Shown here: in pieces, positions 22,395 through 34,329 of the stretch | Position numbering within the stretch: the first letter of the stretch is position 1 | Layout of the letters: every line of letters begins with the position of its first letter | Translations under genes and position numbers: made by a program | From: Siphonodentalium dalli | Taxonomy: Eukaryota > Mollusca > Scaphopoda > Gadilida > Siphonodentaliidae | Reading direction: 5' to 3' | NCBI GenBank assembly: GCA_032622095.1 | Contig: CP136062.1 | Span: 165,190,590 to 165,254,589 of the forward strand | Length of the DNA: 64,000 nucleotides | Notes under the pieces: model-generated | Databases searched by the model: none | What the model was told of the DNA's origin: nothing | Seen by the model: the letters and a program-made list of their open reading frames with translations, nothing else

Positions 22395-22485
22395 GATTTT
22401 TGTCAGAATACCCTGACCGGGTTGCGATCCCCGGTCCGCTAGCACTTGTAAGAGACCAGTACGCTACCTCTCGGCACCTGAATTT
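22395..22485 (-). mobile_element. second tRNA-like SINE head, inverted
   Basis: On the minus strand GGTGCCGAGAGGTAGCGTAC (A-box region) and GGACCGGGGATCGCAACCC are followed by GGTCAGGGTATTCTGACAAA. The junction TATTCTGACAAA is the same as in the plus-strand copy at 21.8 kb. It faces that copy ~500 bp away. The body is shorter or diverged. Confidence 0.6.
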
Positions 22486-22489
22486 TATT

Positions 22490-23550
22490 TGATGTTGTTT
22501 TTAAGGTTACAATTTCACTTTTACTGGCGTTCAATGAGATCTGTTCCTTCGCAAACTTGCAAATCAAACTGAATCAGAAGTCTTTTATATCCGATATCTG
22601 TAAACGGGTCAAAGGTGAGTTCCGATTGACTTGATGCAAACTTTGCGGAATAGCCGGTATACGGATAACGAAACGAAATTATCTCTGTATCACGGAAAAT
22701 GGGAGTAAGATCGACTGATGCCATTGTTGCGGGTCAGCAAAGGAATGATCTGATGTATAAGTGCGTGGTCAGATATTAACTCTCTGAGCGCCGGCGACAA
22801 GATAACCCGACGTCATGACATTCACATGGTATAGCATGTGGTAAAAAGGTATTCTTGTCACGATGACATCTCGCAAAAACTTGGTACATTTTTCCGCCAA
22901 AAAACCCACCAAATTCTAGCCGATAAAAACCCCATAAATAAAAAAATAGGAATCTAGGGGGAAATTAGTTGTTTTTCCAGCTAGAGCAGACATATATATA
23001 TATAATTCTTCCCAAAAAAATGGACTTCGATGTGAGAGTGCTTTTATTAAAGGAGAAGCGATTATCGGAATTTTGAATGCCAAGTGGTACGCTTTTTACT
23101 GGAATCTCCCAACTCGTCGCCCGGTTTTATGTTTTCACTCTATTTCTATTGCCCCTCACATTTTCTGGCCCGGTCATCAACAGATGAGCTTTGATATGTG
23201 GGTTCATCGACTCGAATAAAATATAGTTTACCCCCGAAGTCAAAGAAAGAGTAATGTATATAGGGCGTTATTAAATTGGATTATGTATATCTTTAAATTG
23301 GTGACACCCTTAGCGCGCGCAGGCAGTTGAAAAGGCGAAAGGGCGACGTTGCAGAAAATAAGATAACTGAAACTGGTCATCAGTCAACATTTGTTTTATC
23401 TCCTTCATCTCAACGATGGACTGTGATGTCTGGGACGGTTGTGAGCTATCCTGAGTTTTCCCCATTAGAACCAGTTTGGGGCTTCAGTTCATATATTATC
23501 TTTTTGAGTTCTTCACACTATATTTTTGCTTTGTGTTGGGTCTGCTTCAT
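22490..23550. other. no gene recognised
   Basis: Unique-looking DNA. From about 23550 down to 23400 the minus strand still shows faint Gag-tail coding text interrupted by stops. Confidence 0.45.
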
Positions 23551-23900
23551 TTACTGCCCTAACATAGTCTTTAGCTCTGTTTTTTCAGACTTGGCAAAAG
23601 CCTCTAATTTGACTGCATGTCTTATGCTCTCACCAAGAGAGCCCGGTCGTGCTTGTTTTACCCTGAGCCGTATATCTGGATCATTCAACCCACCAATGAA
23701 TTGGTCCTTGCCAAGGTGTCTCTCAATTTATGTGATGCGGTATGATATGCCATATTGGCCAGATGTCCCATTTCAGGTAGGCTATCACCTGCCCCTTGTC
23801 GTCGTTCACGCAATTGTACCATATACAAGTCAGTCTGGTTTTTGGCAGCAAATCGGCCTTCTATCGGCGCAACAAGAACGTTGTAGTCTTGTTCTCGTCC
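23551..23900 (-). pseudogene. Ty3/Gypsy-type retrotransposon Gag fragment, frameshifted
   Basis: Minus-strand translation gives a capsid-like segment. Frame one contains VAPIEGRFAAKNQTDLY and VQLRERRQGAGDSL (23888 to ~23709). The other frame then continues with FIGGLNDPDIRLRVKQARPG and SIRHAVKLEAFAKSEK, ending at a stop at 23551-23553. The order Q-L-RxR-GxSL ... F-GL-D-LR-V-ARP ... A--LEAF is characteristic of Gag proteins of Ty3/Gypsy elements in invertebrates. A frameshift near 23710 and further stops mark it as dead. No LTR, protease or polymerase was seen nearby. The 206-residue plus-strand frame over the same bases is a shadow. Confidence 0.75.
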
Positions 23901-24104
23901 GTGTATTCTTCTCACCTTGCTATTTACTGTATTATTGCATGGGATAAGGAATATATGAATGTATCCAAACACAGCAACTATACGATACTGGATGATAATA
24001 CGCATCAACAGTCATATATACTATATGTCTTGACAACTGTTGAAATCTTCCCTATAGAGCCTTGTTCAAAAACAAAATTAAATTATCACCCATATATATA
24101 TACT

Positions 24105-24716
24105 AGAAGGTGACCCGACTTCGTCCGGGATTTGACCTTGAATTGTCTATTTTGAAGGCCAAGGTCAAGTGGGGTCACGATTTGACCCGTCCAAAACACT
24201 GCCCGAACAAAAGTACCCGACAAAAGTACCCGTCGAAATCCATCCGGTTTTACCCGATTTGACCTTGAATTGATCATTTTTAAGGTCAAGGTCAGGTCGG
24301 GGTCACGATTTGACCCGTCCAAAACACCCAGTGGACAAAAGTAACCCTATGTATAAAATGTCGTCGAAATACCATCAAAATTGGCGATTTGACCTTGAAT
24401 TGACCCGATTTCAAGGTCAAGGTCACGTCGCACGGGCAAATGAATATGCTTATGAGACTCCCCATACGAAGATACCCCCACATACCAAGTTTCATCGAGA
24501 TCCCGTGATATTCGGGCGTTTGACCTTGAAATGACCCGATTTCAAGGTCAATATCACGTCGCACGGGCAAATCAATAGGCCTATGTCACACCCCGGCCGA
24601 AAATACCCCCACATACCAAGTTTCATCGAAATCGGCTGGGCCGTTTTCGAGTCCATCGATTACAGACACACACACAGACAGACACACAGACAGATCTTCC
24701 AAAAATATATAATAGA
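24105..24716. repeat. ~130-bp satellite element, copy 1
   Basis: It starts CTAGAAGGTGACCCGACTTCG and ends with a (CACA/CAGA)n microsatellite near 24664-24693 then AAATATATAATAGA. It contains four related units (landmark TTTGACCTTGAA at 24131, 24258, 24388 and 24519; periods 127-131 bp). The layout of unique start, tandem core and microsatellite recalls HINE/pearl elements, but no terminal hairpin was found. Confidence 0.85.
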
Positions 24717-25465
24717 CTAGAAGGTGACCCGACTTCGTCCGGGCTTTGACCTTGAATTGTCCATTTTGAAGGTCAAGGTCAAGTGGGGGTCACGATTAGA
24801 TCAGTCCAAAACTCTGCCCGGACAAAAGTACCCGACAAACGTGCCCGTCGAAATCCATCCGGTTTTACCCGATTTGACCTTGAATTGATCATTTTGAAGG
24901 TCAGGTCGGGATCACGACTCGACCCGTCCAAAACACTCAGTTGACAAAAGTAACCCCACGTATCAAATTTCGTCGAAATCCCATCAAAATTGGCGATTTG
25001 ACCTTGAATTGACCCGATTTCAAGGTCAATGTCACGTCGCACGGGCAAACGAATATGCTTATGAGACTCCCCATACGAATGTAGCCCCACATACCAAGTT
25101 TCATCAAAATCCCGTGATATTCGAGCGTTTGACCTTGAAATGACCCGATTTCAAGGTCAAGGTCGCGTCGCACGGGTAAATTAATAGGTTTATGCCACTC
25201 TCCGACCGAAGATACCACCACATACCAAGTTTCATCGAAATCCCGTGATATTCGGGCGTTTGACCTTGAAATGACCCGATTTCAAGGTCAATGTCACGTC
25301 GCACGGACAAATTAATAGGCCCATGCCACCCCACGGCCGAAAATACCCCCACATACCAAGTTTCATCGAAATCTGGTCGGCCGTTTTCGAGTTCACCGCG
25401 AACACACACACAGACACACAGATACACAGACAGACAGACAGATCTTCCAAAATATATAATAGATA
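24717..25465. repeat. ~130-bp satellite element, copy 2, directly adjoining
   Basis: The end of copy 1 runs straight into a second start (CTAGAAGGTGACCCGACTTCG, 24716-24736). This copy has one more core unit and again ends in a (CAGA)n tract (25403-25442) plus AATATATAATAGAT. The pair forms a head-to-tail tandem of whole elements. Confidence 0.87.
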
Positions 25466-25634
25466 TAGTATTGTATATATATATAGTATTGTATATACTT
25501 ATGAACATATGCCGTGAAAATTTCCACAAATTTCCAGGGTATTTATGAGATCCCTCGTCAAAGCTATATTGAATTATTACCCATTAAGAGGGCAAAACAA
25601 TTGAAAATCAACATTATACAGTTGTCGCCCGTTG

Positions 25635-25750
25635 TCGAGGGAGACATTGAGATTTGTCACCCGCTCGAGAACGGAATGTCTCCCGAGGAGCGAAGCTCCG
25701 AGGGAGACATTCCGTTCTCGAGCGGGTGACAAATCTCAATGTCTCCCGAG
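25635..25750. repeat. long palindrome, 116 bp
   Basis: Near-perfect dyad symmetry. TCGAGGGAGACATTGAGATT and ACCCGCTCGAGAACGGAATG are mirrored around GAGGAGCGAAGCTCCGAGG near 25685-25703. A looser relative of the arm (GGCGACAGTGTGATTTGTCG) recurs near 26630-26650. Same style as the palindrome at 40734-40856. Confidence 0.9.
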
Positions 25751-25752
25751 AA

Positions 25753-26714
25753 GAAGGGCAACAACTGTTTTGTTATCCGATTATACCACAGAAAATAGCC
25801 TTACCATCCACACGCACGATGTTGCACTGAGTTATGAGTGCTTTCTTTCCCGATTATGTATATTTTCAGTAACTACTTATCGTCCCATAGGATTTCTGTT
25901 CCATAAACGATAGTCAAGCTGTTACGCGTTTGATAATCCGCGTTTATTTACGATCATTTTGGTGGTCAAATCGTCAATATCGGTCCATGCAATGTAAACC
26001 AATAAGCCATATAGGTATGTTCTCGTCTTCTGCAAGGCATATTCAATGTCGTCTTGTGTGCGCAATTTACTCGCGATGTTCATTTCATAACGGTCTTCCC
26101 CGAAAGCTATTGGGAAGTTGTCAATTTCATTAATGTACATTCATATGTGTCAGTGCTCATGGCGATCCTCACATAAAATACTTCTATGATCACATTGCAG
26201 ACATTGCGGAGGATAAGTGTACAGTACCATTCATTCGCGACAAACGTATGCATTACGTTGTCTACCAGCGAACATTTATAACCAACCAACCTAAAGGGAT
26301 CCTCTATTTCAATCTTGCATCATAATGTCGACATGAACAAATTGAATCACCGTGATGTTTCGATGTAAACAGTAAATAATAACGCTTGTCCGATAAAAGT
26401 ATCAACTTAAAACTTAAGAATATTAGTGTTCACTAAATATATGCAAATTAGCAAACACCACAACTGGTGTGTTTTGCGAATCCGTGGGGTATATAAGATT
26501 TATGAATTTTTAGTACTTTGTAGTGATGCGAAGTAGATGAGTTGCTGCAGTGTCTGTGTGTTTGGAGATATTCTTGCAATATAACATCAGGCGGGCGACA
26601 AAAACAATGTCTCCCGGGTCAGCGGGCGACAGTGTGATTTGTCGCCCGGCACGTGACAGCACATGGGCCAATCAGAAGGGTGGAAAATAGGGAGGAGGAT
26701 AACAATTGTTTTTG
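25753..26714. other. region between fold-back motifs; weak minus-strand ORFs
   Basis: Two short minus-strand frames (25922-26140, 72 codons; 26107-26289, 60 codons) overlap and have a plausible amino-acid mix, but neither matches a family I recognise. No splice sites or repeats support them. GTCGCCCG/CGGGCGAC motifs on both sides suggest the region is the interior of a fold-back element. Confidence 0.3.
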
Positions 26715-27170
26715 TCTATTTTCACAATAAATCTCAGACATTTTGCCATCTATCAACGAAATCATGGCGTTACCATACTTGGTATCTATAAGTATGTAGA
26801 CTGCTATATCTTAGCAGGAAGATATCCCAAATTCTCTTATTTTTTTATTTCGTTCTGCCGAATTTCCCCAAAACAGTGACTTTTTCCTGAATTTTGGGGT
26901 GAGGGGTGAAACAATCTTACATAACACATCACTTATTTAATATGTTGACATAAACAACATGTCATATGCGGAATATATCTCCGCAGTTTTCTATACTATA
27001 CTGAAGATCGCAGGTCAGAACAATATTGAACTTGGGCCAAAAAAAATGAAAATTTGCCGTTTTTGGTCTATTTTTTTTACAAATAATCTCAGAAATTTTG
27101 ATAACTTTCAACGAAATCGAGCACTATCATATTAGAAATATAGAAGTATGTAGAATACAATATCTTGGCG
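26715..27170. repeat. diverged direct duplication, ~345 bp apart
   Basis: About 26715-26830 and 27062-27172 share TCTATTTT...CA-ATAA-TCTCAGA, CAACGAAATC, AAGTATGTAGA and AATATCTT-type blocks in the same order. Confidence 0.65.
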
Positions 27171-27172
27171 TA

Positions 27173-27696
27173 AAAAAATCGCGTTTCTGTATACAATTGT
27201 GTCGCTCTTATCAGCATTTATAAAAGATAGAGATTTTTGCCGCACCTCTCAAAATCATCTTTTGCATTATTTATATATTTCACACCGGGTCCTATCCGGT
27301 GCACAATGACATAACCTTCAAAATAAGGTATCACAAGCCCGTGTGTTGTGCCGATGGACTAAACTCCTACTTCTAGTGAGCTTTTTGAGTTTGTCTGCTG
27401 CACTAATATAACCACACACTATATAAACATGTTTGACCATATAGTCATCGTCGTATTCTGATTTAAACCTGTCTATATTTTAATGAGGTTCGTAGGCTTA
27501 TATACAAATATATTTCTCCACATGTATCAGGAACATACATGACTCCAAAAATTATCTTCATGCTATTTTACTTGTGATTCCGTCACGCATCGCAGACAAA
27601 CGAACACGTACTGTTCTGGTTTGAACTATAAAATATTTTTCAGTAGCAACCGCGTTAAAGATGCATAATCCGAATGAACGTTTCCAAAATATTTTT
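27173..27696. other. no gene recognised
   Basis: AT-rich. CTTGTGATTCCGTCACG near 27570-27586 matches the repeated motif at 34.33-34.55 kb. Confidence 0.45.
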
Positions 27697-27975
27697 TCTT
27701 TGGCTTCGGGGTAAAAAAATTTGATTCGAGTCGAGGAACCCACCGATCAAAGCTCAGAGTGATCAGATATTGATTTTTGAAAATTTGTCGTGGAGACGGT
27801 TGGACAAAATTGCGGAAGAAGATAACTCTAAAATCAAGTGGTAATACGGCAAAATTTCGTGATATAAATCAAGTGATAATAATATAGGCCATAATTCGTT
27901 GAACAACATGTTGATAAATATCACGTTTTGGGAAATTTTATACCATAGTTTGCAGTGGTTACCATTATTTTGCAA
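27697..27975. repeat. dispersed repeat, copy C
   Basis: Close relative of 10222-10540: CTTTGGCTTCGGGGTAA, GATTCGAGTCGAGGAAC, GATCAAAGCTCAGAGTGATC, AACAACATGTTGATAAAT and CACGTTTTGGGAAAT occur in the same order, with internal deletions. Confidence 0.85.
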
Positions 27976-28214
27976 GTCCGTAGCCAGCCACTAGCAAAGA
28001 CAGTTCGTCATATATTACAAGAAAACCATAGTCAGAAATGGTAACGCGACCAAGATCATATTATTAGCCATAAATATAAATTATAATACAATTATTCTAT
28101 AAACTAGCTTTCAAATTTTATGTGGGAAATTTGCATACTTCTATATTTCCAGTTTTCCCGTTTCTCGTGTTATACATTACTTTCTTCAAACTGTCTTCTT
28201 TATTACACAAGCTG

Positions 28215-28785
28215 ATGGGCCCGACTTCGTCCGGGATGTTTCCCATCTGATTTCCGGCGAAAGGCGCGATTTGACCTTCAATTGACTATTTCGAAAGTCA
28301 AGGTCAGGTCAGGGTCATGATTTGACCCGTCCAAAACACCCCCATCCGGAGAAAAGTACCACTAGGTATACAATTTCGTCGAAATCCGTCCGTTTTACCC
28401 CACTTGACCTTTAATTAACAATTTTGAAGGTCAAGGTAAGGTCGGAGTCATGATTTGACCCGTCCAAAACACTCCCCCGACAAAAGTACCCATAGGTATC
28501 AAATTTCGTCGAAATCCATCCGTTTTACCAGATTTGACATTTGATTGACCACACTGAAGGTCAAGGTCACGCCGATGTCACGATTTGACCCGTTCAAAAC
28601 ACTCCCCGGACAAAAGTATCCCTAGGTATCAAATTTCGCCGAAATGTGTCCGTTTTACCAAAATTGACCTTGCATTGACAGTTTTAAAGGTCAAGGTCAG
28701 GTCGGGCTCACGATTTGACCCGTCCAAAACACTTCCCGGACACAAATACCCATAAGTATCAAATTACGTTGAAATCTATGGAAAG
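28215..28785. repeat. ~130-bp satellite element, copy 3, truncated
   Basis: It starts GGCCCGACTTCGTCCGGGAT and carries about four units with TTTGACC and AAGGTCAAGGTCA landmarks, like 24105-25465. The ending microsatellite is missing. Confidence 0.85.
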
Positions 28786-29268
28786 CCGAAGAGGACATGT
28801 TAGTTGCTAATTGCTAGATATACGACGCACGACTTGTCGCGGTATTTTAAAGGTGTTTCAAACTAGGAGATAGAAGGATTCTGCGTTTCAAATGGTGATG
28901 AATTATAGTAATTTATTCAAATTTTATGGCATAAGTTGTTATTAAAACCGTATATATACTATAACAAAAATGAATGACTCGAAAATTAAGTGGGCCTTTA
29001 AACAAAGTCACAATTGCAGTTAGGCTCATCTCATACTCGTTTAATCAGCGATATTCTGCTGCGCAGTTTGTTATAGTTCCCAGTATTCATTGAGCGTTAT
29101 AGCCCCACTGTTATAATTCGCCTTTAGCAGGCGTACTCTTGCCTCAGATTATTGAGATATTAGGTCACACGTAATGACATTAAATCGCATGGAAACATAG
29201 CAATTGTGTGGGCTGCTTGGCGTGAATATTTAATGAGAAATAAAGTCATACTTAATGACATTAAACTC
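28786..29268. other. no gene recognised
   Basis: Unique AT-rich spacer. Confidence 0.5.
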
Positions 29269-30020
29269 AAGAAAACCCGCGAAAACAAAACAAAATCACA
29301 TTTAATGTTTTAAGTTATTTCCTTCATAAAAAGAATCTTCGTGATAATGAACCCTCCCAATACTTTAGAATATAGAATTAACCTTAAAATAACAAAAACC
29401 TTCGGAATACAGAACCTTCGGAATAACGAACCTTCTGATTGGTGAACCTTCGGAATAGCGAACATTCAGAGAAATTTCGGAATAGTGGACATTCTGGATA
29501 GAGAACCTTCGGAATAGAGACATGCCCCCAATATTCATATTATATGCCCAGAGTTCAAAGGTATGGGCCCATAAAATCCTAAATTTGGCCCTTAAAATAT
29601 TGAACTCCAAATTGGAGCCCACACAGAACATCACTTAAGTCAACTGTACCTGTGTCATGTCCCAATGCGGGAGGGTCCACAATATACCACAACATTCATA
29701 TTATATGCCAAGAATTCAAAAGTATGGGCCCACGTAATGACATTAAATCTCAAGAAAACCCGCGAAAACAAAACAAAATCACATTTAATGTTCTAAGTTA
29801 AGTTATTTCCTCCTGTATCTGTTTCGGTATGCGCGCAGGATCAGTTCGGATGTGAGCGCACACTCCGTAAAAAGAATCTTTGTGATAATGAACCCTCTCA
29901 AATTAGTCTCAATACTTTAGAATATAGAATTAACCTAAAAATAACAAAAACCTTCGGAATAGAGAACCTTCCGAATAGCGGACCTTCGGGATAGCGAGCC
30001 TTCATAATAGAAACATGCCC
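29269..30020. repeat. direct duplication with CCTTCGGAATA minisatellite
   Basis: 29269-29530 and 29749-30020 are related. Both have AAAACCCGCGAAAACAAAAC, TGATAATGAACCCTC, ACTTTAGAATATAGAATTAA and then several ~17-bp repeats of ACCTTCGGAATAGAGA type. The second copy contains ~50 extra bases (near 29811-29868). Between them ATTCATATTATATGCC also occurs twice (29535, 29695). Confidence 0.88.
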
Positions 30021-30495
30021 CCACAAGTACACCGGTGATGTAAACACATGTGCTAATCTTTGTTGTACTATCGTGACTCTATCGGTACGATTTATATTCA
30101 GTACGAAATAACCATAATAATACAGTCGCCCAGTGGATTATCGATCGACCACAGAATATGAAAATCTGCGTACCAAGCAACACCACGGTGTGGCGTAATG
30201 AGGGCATTGGACACGAGCTGTGAAGCGACGAGAGGGTGTCCCCTATCGCATTGACGGGGGGTCCGGGGTTTCTCCCCCGGGGAAAATACGATGCAAACGG
30301 CGTACTTTAGATCCGCCCTGAAACAAACAAGTTGAGCTTTGATTTTTCCAAGTTTCTCTCACAGGCCTGGATCTGAAGTTCAACGGTATCTATATAGCCT
30401 AGCTGTTCTAAATGAACCAATTGTCTTGTGCATGGGGGAGTAACATAATCCACTGAGCCTGTACCATGGATCGAACCAGTATCAGACGCTCTTTA
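30021..30495. other. no gene recognised
   Basis: A GC-richer patch at about 30237-30290 (GGGGGGTCCGGGG, CTCCCCCGGGG) resembles repeat-end sequence, but no element boundary is clear. Confidence 0.45.
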
Positions 30496-30600
30496 AAAAC
30501 ACTTCTTCGAATATTTCCGTTATTTCGTCAAAAACACTTCTTCAAATATCTCCGTTATTTCGTCAAAAACACTTCTTCTCATACAAATCGCCGTTATTTA
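30496..30600. repeat. 35-bp tandem repeat, three units
   Basis: Units AAAAACACTTCTTC... followed by CCGTTATTTCGTC recur at about 30496, 30531 and 30566. The last unit is diverged. Confidence 0.9.
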
Positions 30601-30929
30601 GTAAGTTAACATTCTTTATAGAGTTATTGCCCTTCATATTAAATATGAAGCTAACATGCAGGATTAGCTATACATGTCGTCATTTAGTGAACAATCCCAA
30701 GCTCGCGTGCCACGCGTGGTCGGATTGTCCATTAATTAACGAACATTTAAGGTACGGATTGTCCGTTTATAAATGGCCAATCCTTGAAGAATTGCCTGGC
30801 TTTACACGACACCCTTTCGCTGTATGTATGGGTCTTTATATCCATTGATTACGGCAGGCTTAACTTTTAGTTGGTTATGTTGATGAACCACATGCAGGTC
30901 GAATTCCGGAGCCTTAAGCTGCTTTCACA

Positions 30930-33375
30930 TACCACATGATAGATTAAATTTGGAACTCTCCGATATTGATTGGGAAAAACAATTATATACTGAAGGTGAC
31001 TCGACGCATATAGACAAAATGGTTGAAATTTTCACTGAAACATTCCTATCTGTTTCAAAAAAACACATCCCGTACCATGAAATAACAATCAGAAAACGTG
31101 ACAAACCTTGGTTTGATGGTATGATCAGAAAACACATCAGAAAACGGGACCGACTTAAAAAAAACTGGCAGTTCTCATAAATAGGGAGTCTGACTGGAAC
31201 AAGTACAAGTGTGTTCGAAACAAAGTTAACAACGTTAAAAAAGCTGCAAAGGAAAGATATATGAATGATCTAGATGAAAATCTAAGCGTGAACTCTAAAC
31301 CAAAACAATTCTGGCACACTGTCAAACAACTATATACTAAGCAATTTTTCGACCGACAATACAATTCCTATACTGAAATCGAGCAATACAGATATAGAAG
31401 ATGATATACAAAAGGCGGAAGTCCTCAATACGATATTCACTAAACACAGCACACTTGGAACTGATACAAGGGAGCCACCGATCTTTTCAGATAGAACTCA
31501 TGCGTTTTTAAATGAAATTAAGACAAATGAAAATGAAATATTTGAAATCCTAAAATGTCTTCCTATTAAAAAGGCAAACGGTCCTGATGGGATAAACAAT
31601 AAATTGCTCAGGGAAACACGCAGCTCCATCCGTAAACCCCTACGTTATATTTTTAATAATCTTTTAAGAGCTGCTGTTTCCCCGAAGCATGGAAAAGGCC
31701 AAACATAATACCAATATTTAAAAATGGTGACCGTCATGATCCAAATAACTATCGTCCCATCTCATTAATAAGTTGTGTTGGTAAAATACTAGAAAAGGTA
31801 GTCTTCAACAAAGTCTTTAATCATTTAAATATAAACAACCTATTATACAAATACCAATCCGGCTGTATACCAGGTCACAGAACTGAACAACAACTTATTG
31901 AAATATTTCACAATATACACCACGCTGTAGACACTGAACAAAGCACGTGTGCTGTTTTCTGTGACATCTCGAAAGCTTTTGACAAAGTATGGCACCAAGG
32001 TCTTTTACTTAAACTACATCACTATGGAATAACAGACACTCTGCTAAAATTGTTCAGAAATTATCTCGAAGGGCGGCAGCAAAGGGTGCAAATAAATTCT
32101 AGCTTTTCAAAATATTCTCCAATAACGGCAGGGGTCCCCCAAGGGTCTGTGGTCGGCCCTTTGCTCTTTTTAATCTACATAAATGATATTGTAGACAATA
32201 TTAAATCGCATGTTAGATTATACGCGGACGACACATGCCTCATAAATTCCGATACGGACATACAAAACCTTGAACAAAGTGTAAATAAAGACATGGAAAA
32301 CATAAAAAAGTGGGCCGATACATGGCTAGTGAATTCAATAATTCTAAAACAAAATTACTATTTTTTACAAGTTCACAAAGCCCTGAGAGACCGAATATAG
32401 TATTTGATGGACTGTAACTCGAATATTCTAAACAACACACGCATCTAGGTATGGTAATAGATGACGACTTAACATGGGACAGTTATATAGAAAATGTATG
32501 TACCAGAGCTTATGCTAAACTATCAAAACTACGAAGACTGAAGTATATTTTGAACCGCAAAACTCTTGAAATCCTCTATTTATCACACGTCTGTCCAATC
32601 ATATAATATGCGAGTAGTGTCTGGGCTGGAGCACCAGATAAGTTACTTTAAAAACTTGATGATGCAGAATACGAGGCTGCACGAATAATAAGTGGCTGCA
32701 CGAGATCAGTATCACACAAACGTCTACTAACCGAAATGGGTTGGGAAACACTCTCAGATAGAAGGCAATTAAAGCGTTTTTCACTTTTTCATAACATTGT
32801 CAATCACAAAGTGCCCAAATATTTAGTCGACTTACTTCCCCCAAAATTTTCTGACACAAGTGATCATGATACGAGATTTGCGTCAAACTTTATCCATTTT
32901 AAACCCAATTCCAAACGAATGGAGTCTACAATCATGCCAACGTGTGTAAAAAACTGGAATGCAACCAAAATTGAGACTCGAGATCTCCGCCACCTTTGTT
33001 ATGTAAACAAAATTAAACCCATAACACCCAAACCACCAAAGTACTATTCTGTCGGAAAGCGGACTGAAAACATATTTCACTGTAGATTACGATGTGCTAT
33101 CCGATCAGGTTCTAAATCACATTGCAAATTCAAAAGACTGCACCTGTGGAAACGGTGAAGAAAATGCCTTTCATTATTTCTTTGATTGTCACCTACATTC
33201 AATCCCAAGAATTCGTCTATTGAATAAATTACTTCCTTACAACATTTATTCATTAAAGATTTTGCTTTTTGGAGATCCTGCACTTCCTTATTGTGACAAC
33301 ATGAAAATTTTCTTAGTGTACAGTCATTCATACGCGAGACAAATCAGGATTCTTTTTACTAACTCTGCTAAATAA
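30930..33375 (+). pseudogene. non-LTR retrotransposon (LINE) reverse transcriptase, 5'-truncated and frameshifted
   Basis: Fragments of one ORF2-like polyprotein follow in order. Pre-RT region (KPWFDGMIRKHIRKRDRLKK, ~31110-31165; KQFWHTVKQLY, ~31297-31330). RT palm and fingers (KKANGPDGINN, ~31570; NNYRPISLISCVGKILEK, 31744-31797; AVFCDISKAFDKVW, ~31950). GVPQGSVVGPLLFLIYINDI (~32130-32190) and the catalytic YADD at ~32220. Then the thumb and a C-terminal Cys/His-rich segment (CTCGNGEENAFHYFFDCH, ~33137-33190). Frame changes occur near 31170, 31340, 31682, 32330 and 33090, with extra stops near 32415 and 32605. No endonuclease domain is present upstream. The motifs suggest a Jockey/CR1-like clade, but this is not certain. 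The element is inactive. Confidence 0.92.
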
Positions 33376-34140
33376 TGATACGTACAAGCCAGCAAGCGAA
33401 ATAAAAGAAACAACGAAATCCGACTTTAAATCAAACACTTATACAAACTTATGACAAACTCGGGGGTGGGGGTGACCGGTGATATGTATATATGTTCAAC
33501 TTGTTTTTGCTAGTCATGTTGCTTTGCCATTAATAATTATTTAATTTTTCAGTGTAATAACATATGGGAGAGGGGGTACCCATAAGTGAGTCAGCACTTG
33601 TCCTCCAATCCCATTGTCTGTATAAACAATGTTTGTGTCATATATAATGTGTTACATAAATTAGACAAATAATATATTTAAAAATTTCACATACCTGCGC
33701 CTGATGCAGTTAGACGCATCCGATTTCAAAACGTTGCGATTACTAGTAACTGCGTCCACCGCAACCCCAGTGATATATATGTATGGTTTGAAACGTTGTG
33801 CCTATATAATCCGATAGCCGCATGCATCAGCAGCATGTTAGTGAAAGCAGCTTTATACCGACATGTTTTGACGGGCTATATGTGTTGAATTTGTGTGCAC
33901 CAGTCTATATTCAAACTAAGCATGCATGTAGTATATGACTATATATATATACGTACATACGTCGTTTGTTCGAAGGGAGGTCCCGCTCAGCAATTTTTTG
34001 CCGTTTGGTCAACTGCTGCACATGACACGTTCACCCGAACGGCGAACGGCAATTACCACCACCGGGCACATGCAGGCAGAAGGGTCGTTCGTTCGAAGGG
34101 TACGAACCCCCTTGGCTACGGGCTTGTTTTGTTGTATAGT
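33376..34140. other. LINE 3' flank and unassigned sequence
   Basis: Probably includes the LINE 3' untranslated tail, whose end is not marked by a clear poly(A). GTGAAAGCAGCTT at 33841-33853 is the inverted match of AAGCTGCTTTCAC at 30916-30928, on the other side of the LINE. GTTCGAAGGG occurs at about 33968 and 34092. Confidence 0.4.
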
Positions 34141-34148
34141 TAATCGAT

Positions 34149-34235
34149 TCTGCAACTAAAGCGTATTTTGAAGAAATGTTGTTGTTGTAACTTGATTATA
34201 TATATGGGGACCGTCTGATCGGATTGAGTACCTTT
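34149..34235. repeat. dispersed repeat fragment
   Basis: AAGAAATGTTGTTGTTGTAA, then GGGGACCGTCTGATCGGATT, repeats the end of copy A near 10565-10650. Confidence 0.8.
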
Positions 34236-34329
34236 AACTTATCTTGTGTATGTACATCCATTGAACAAAGTATAACATTATTCACTAAATTAAATTGCAT
34301 AATCTACAGGTAACAATATGACATAATTA

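Noticed and set aside
23327-23947. 206-codon plus-strand reading frame, one of the longest in the window
   Set aside because: It lies antisense to a recognisable Gag remnant and has no domain, start context or splice support of its own.
24086-25090. Several overlapping minus-strand frames with DLEIGSFQGQ-like repeats
   Set aside because: They are the same satellite read in protein; no independent evidence of a gene.
25104-25529. 141-codon minus-strand frame
   Set aside because: It is a translation of the ~130-bp satellite units and the CAGA microsatellite; the periodic protein text mirrors the DNA repeat.
25922-26289. Possible minus-strand coding exons with plausible composition
   Set aside because: No family recognised, frames overlap without a consistent join, no splice signals; kept only as a note in the feature list.
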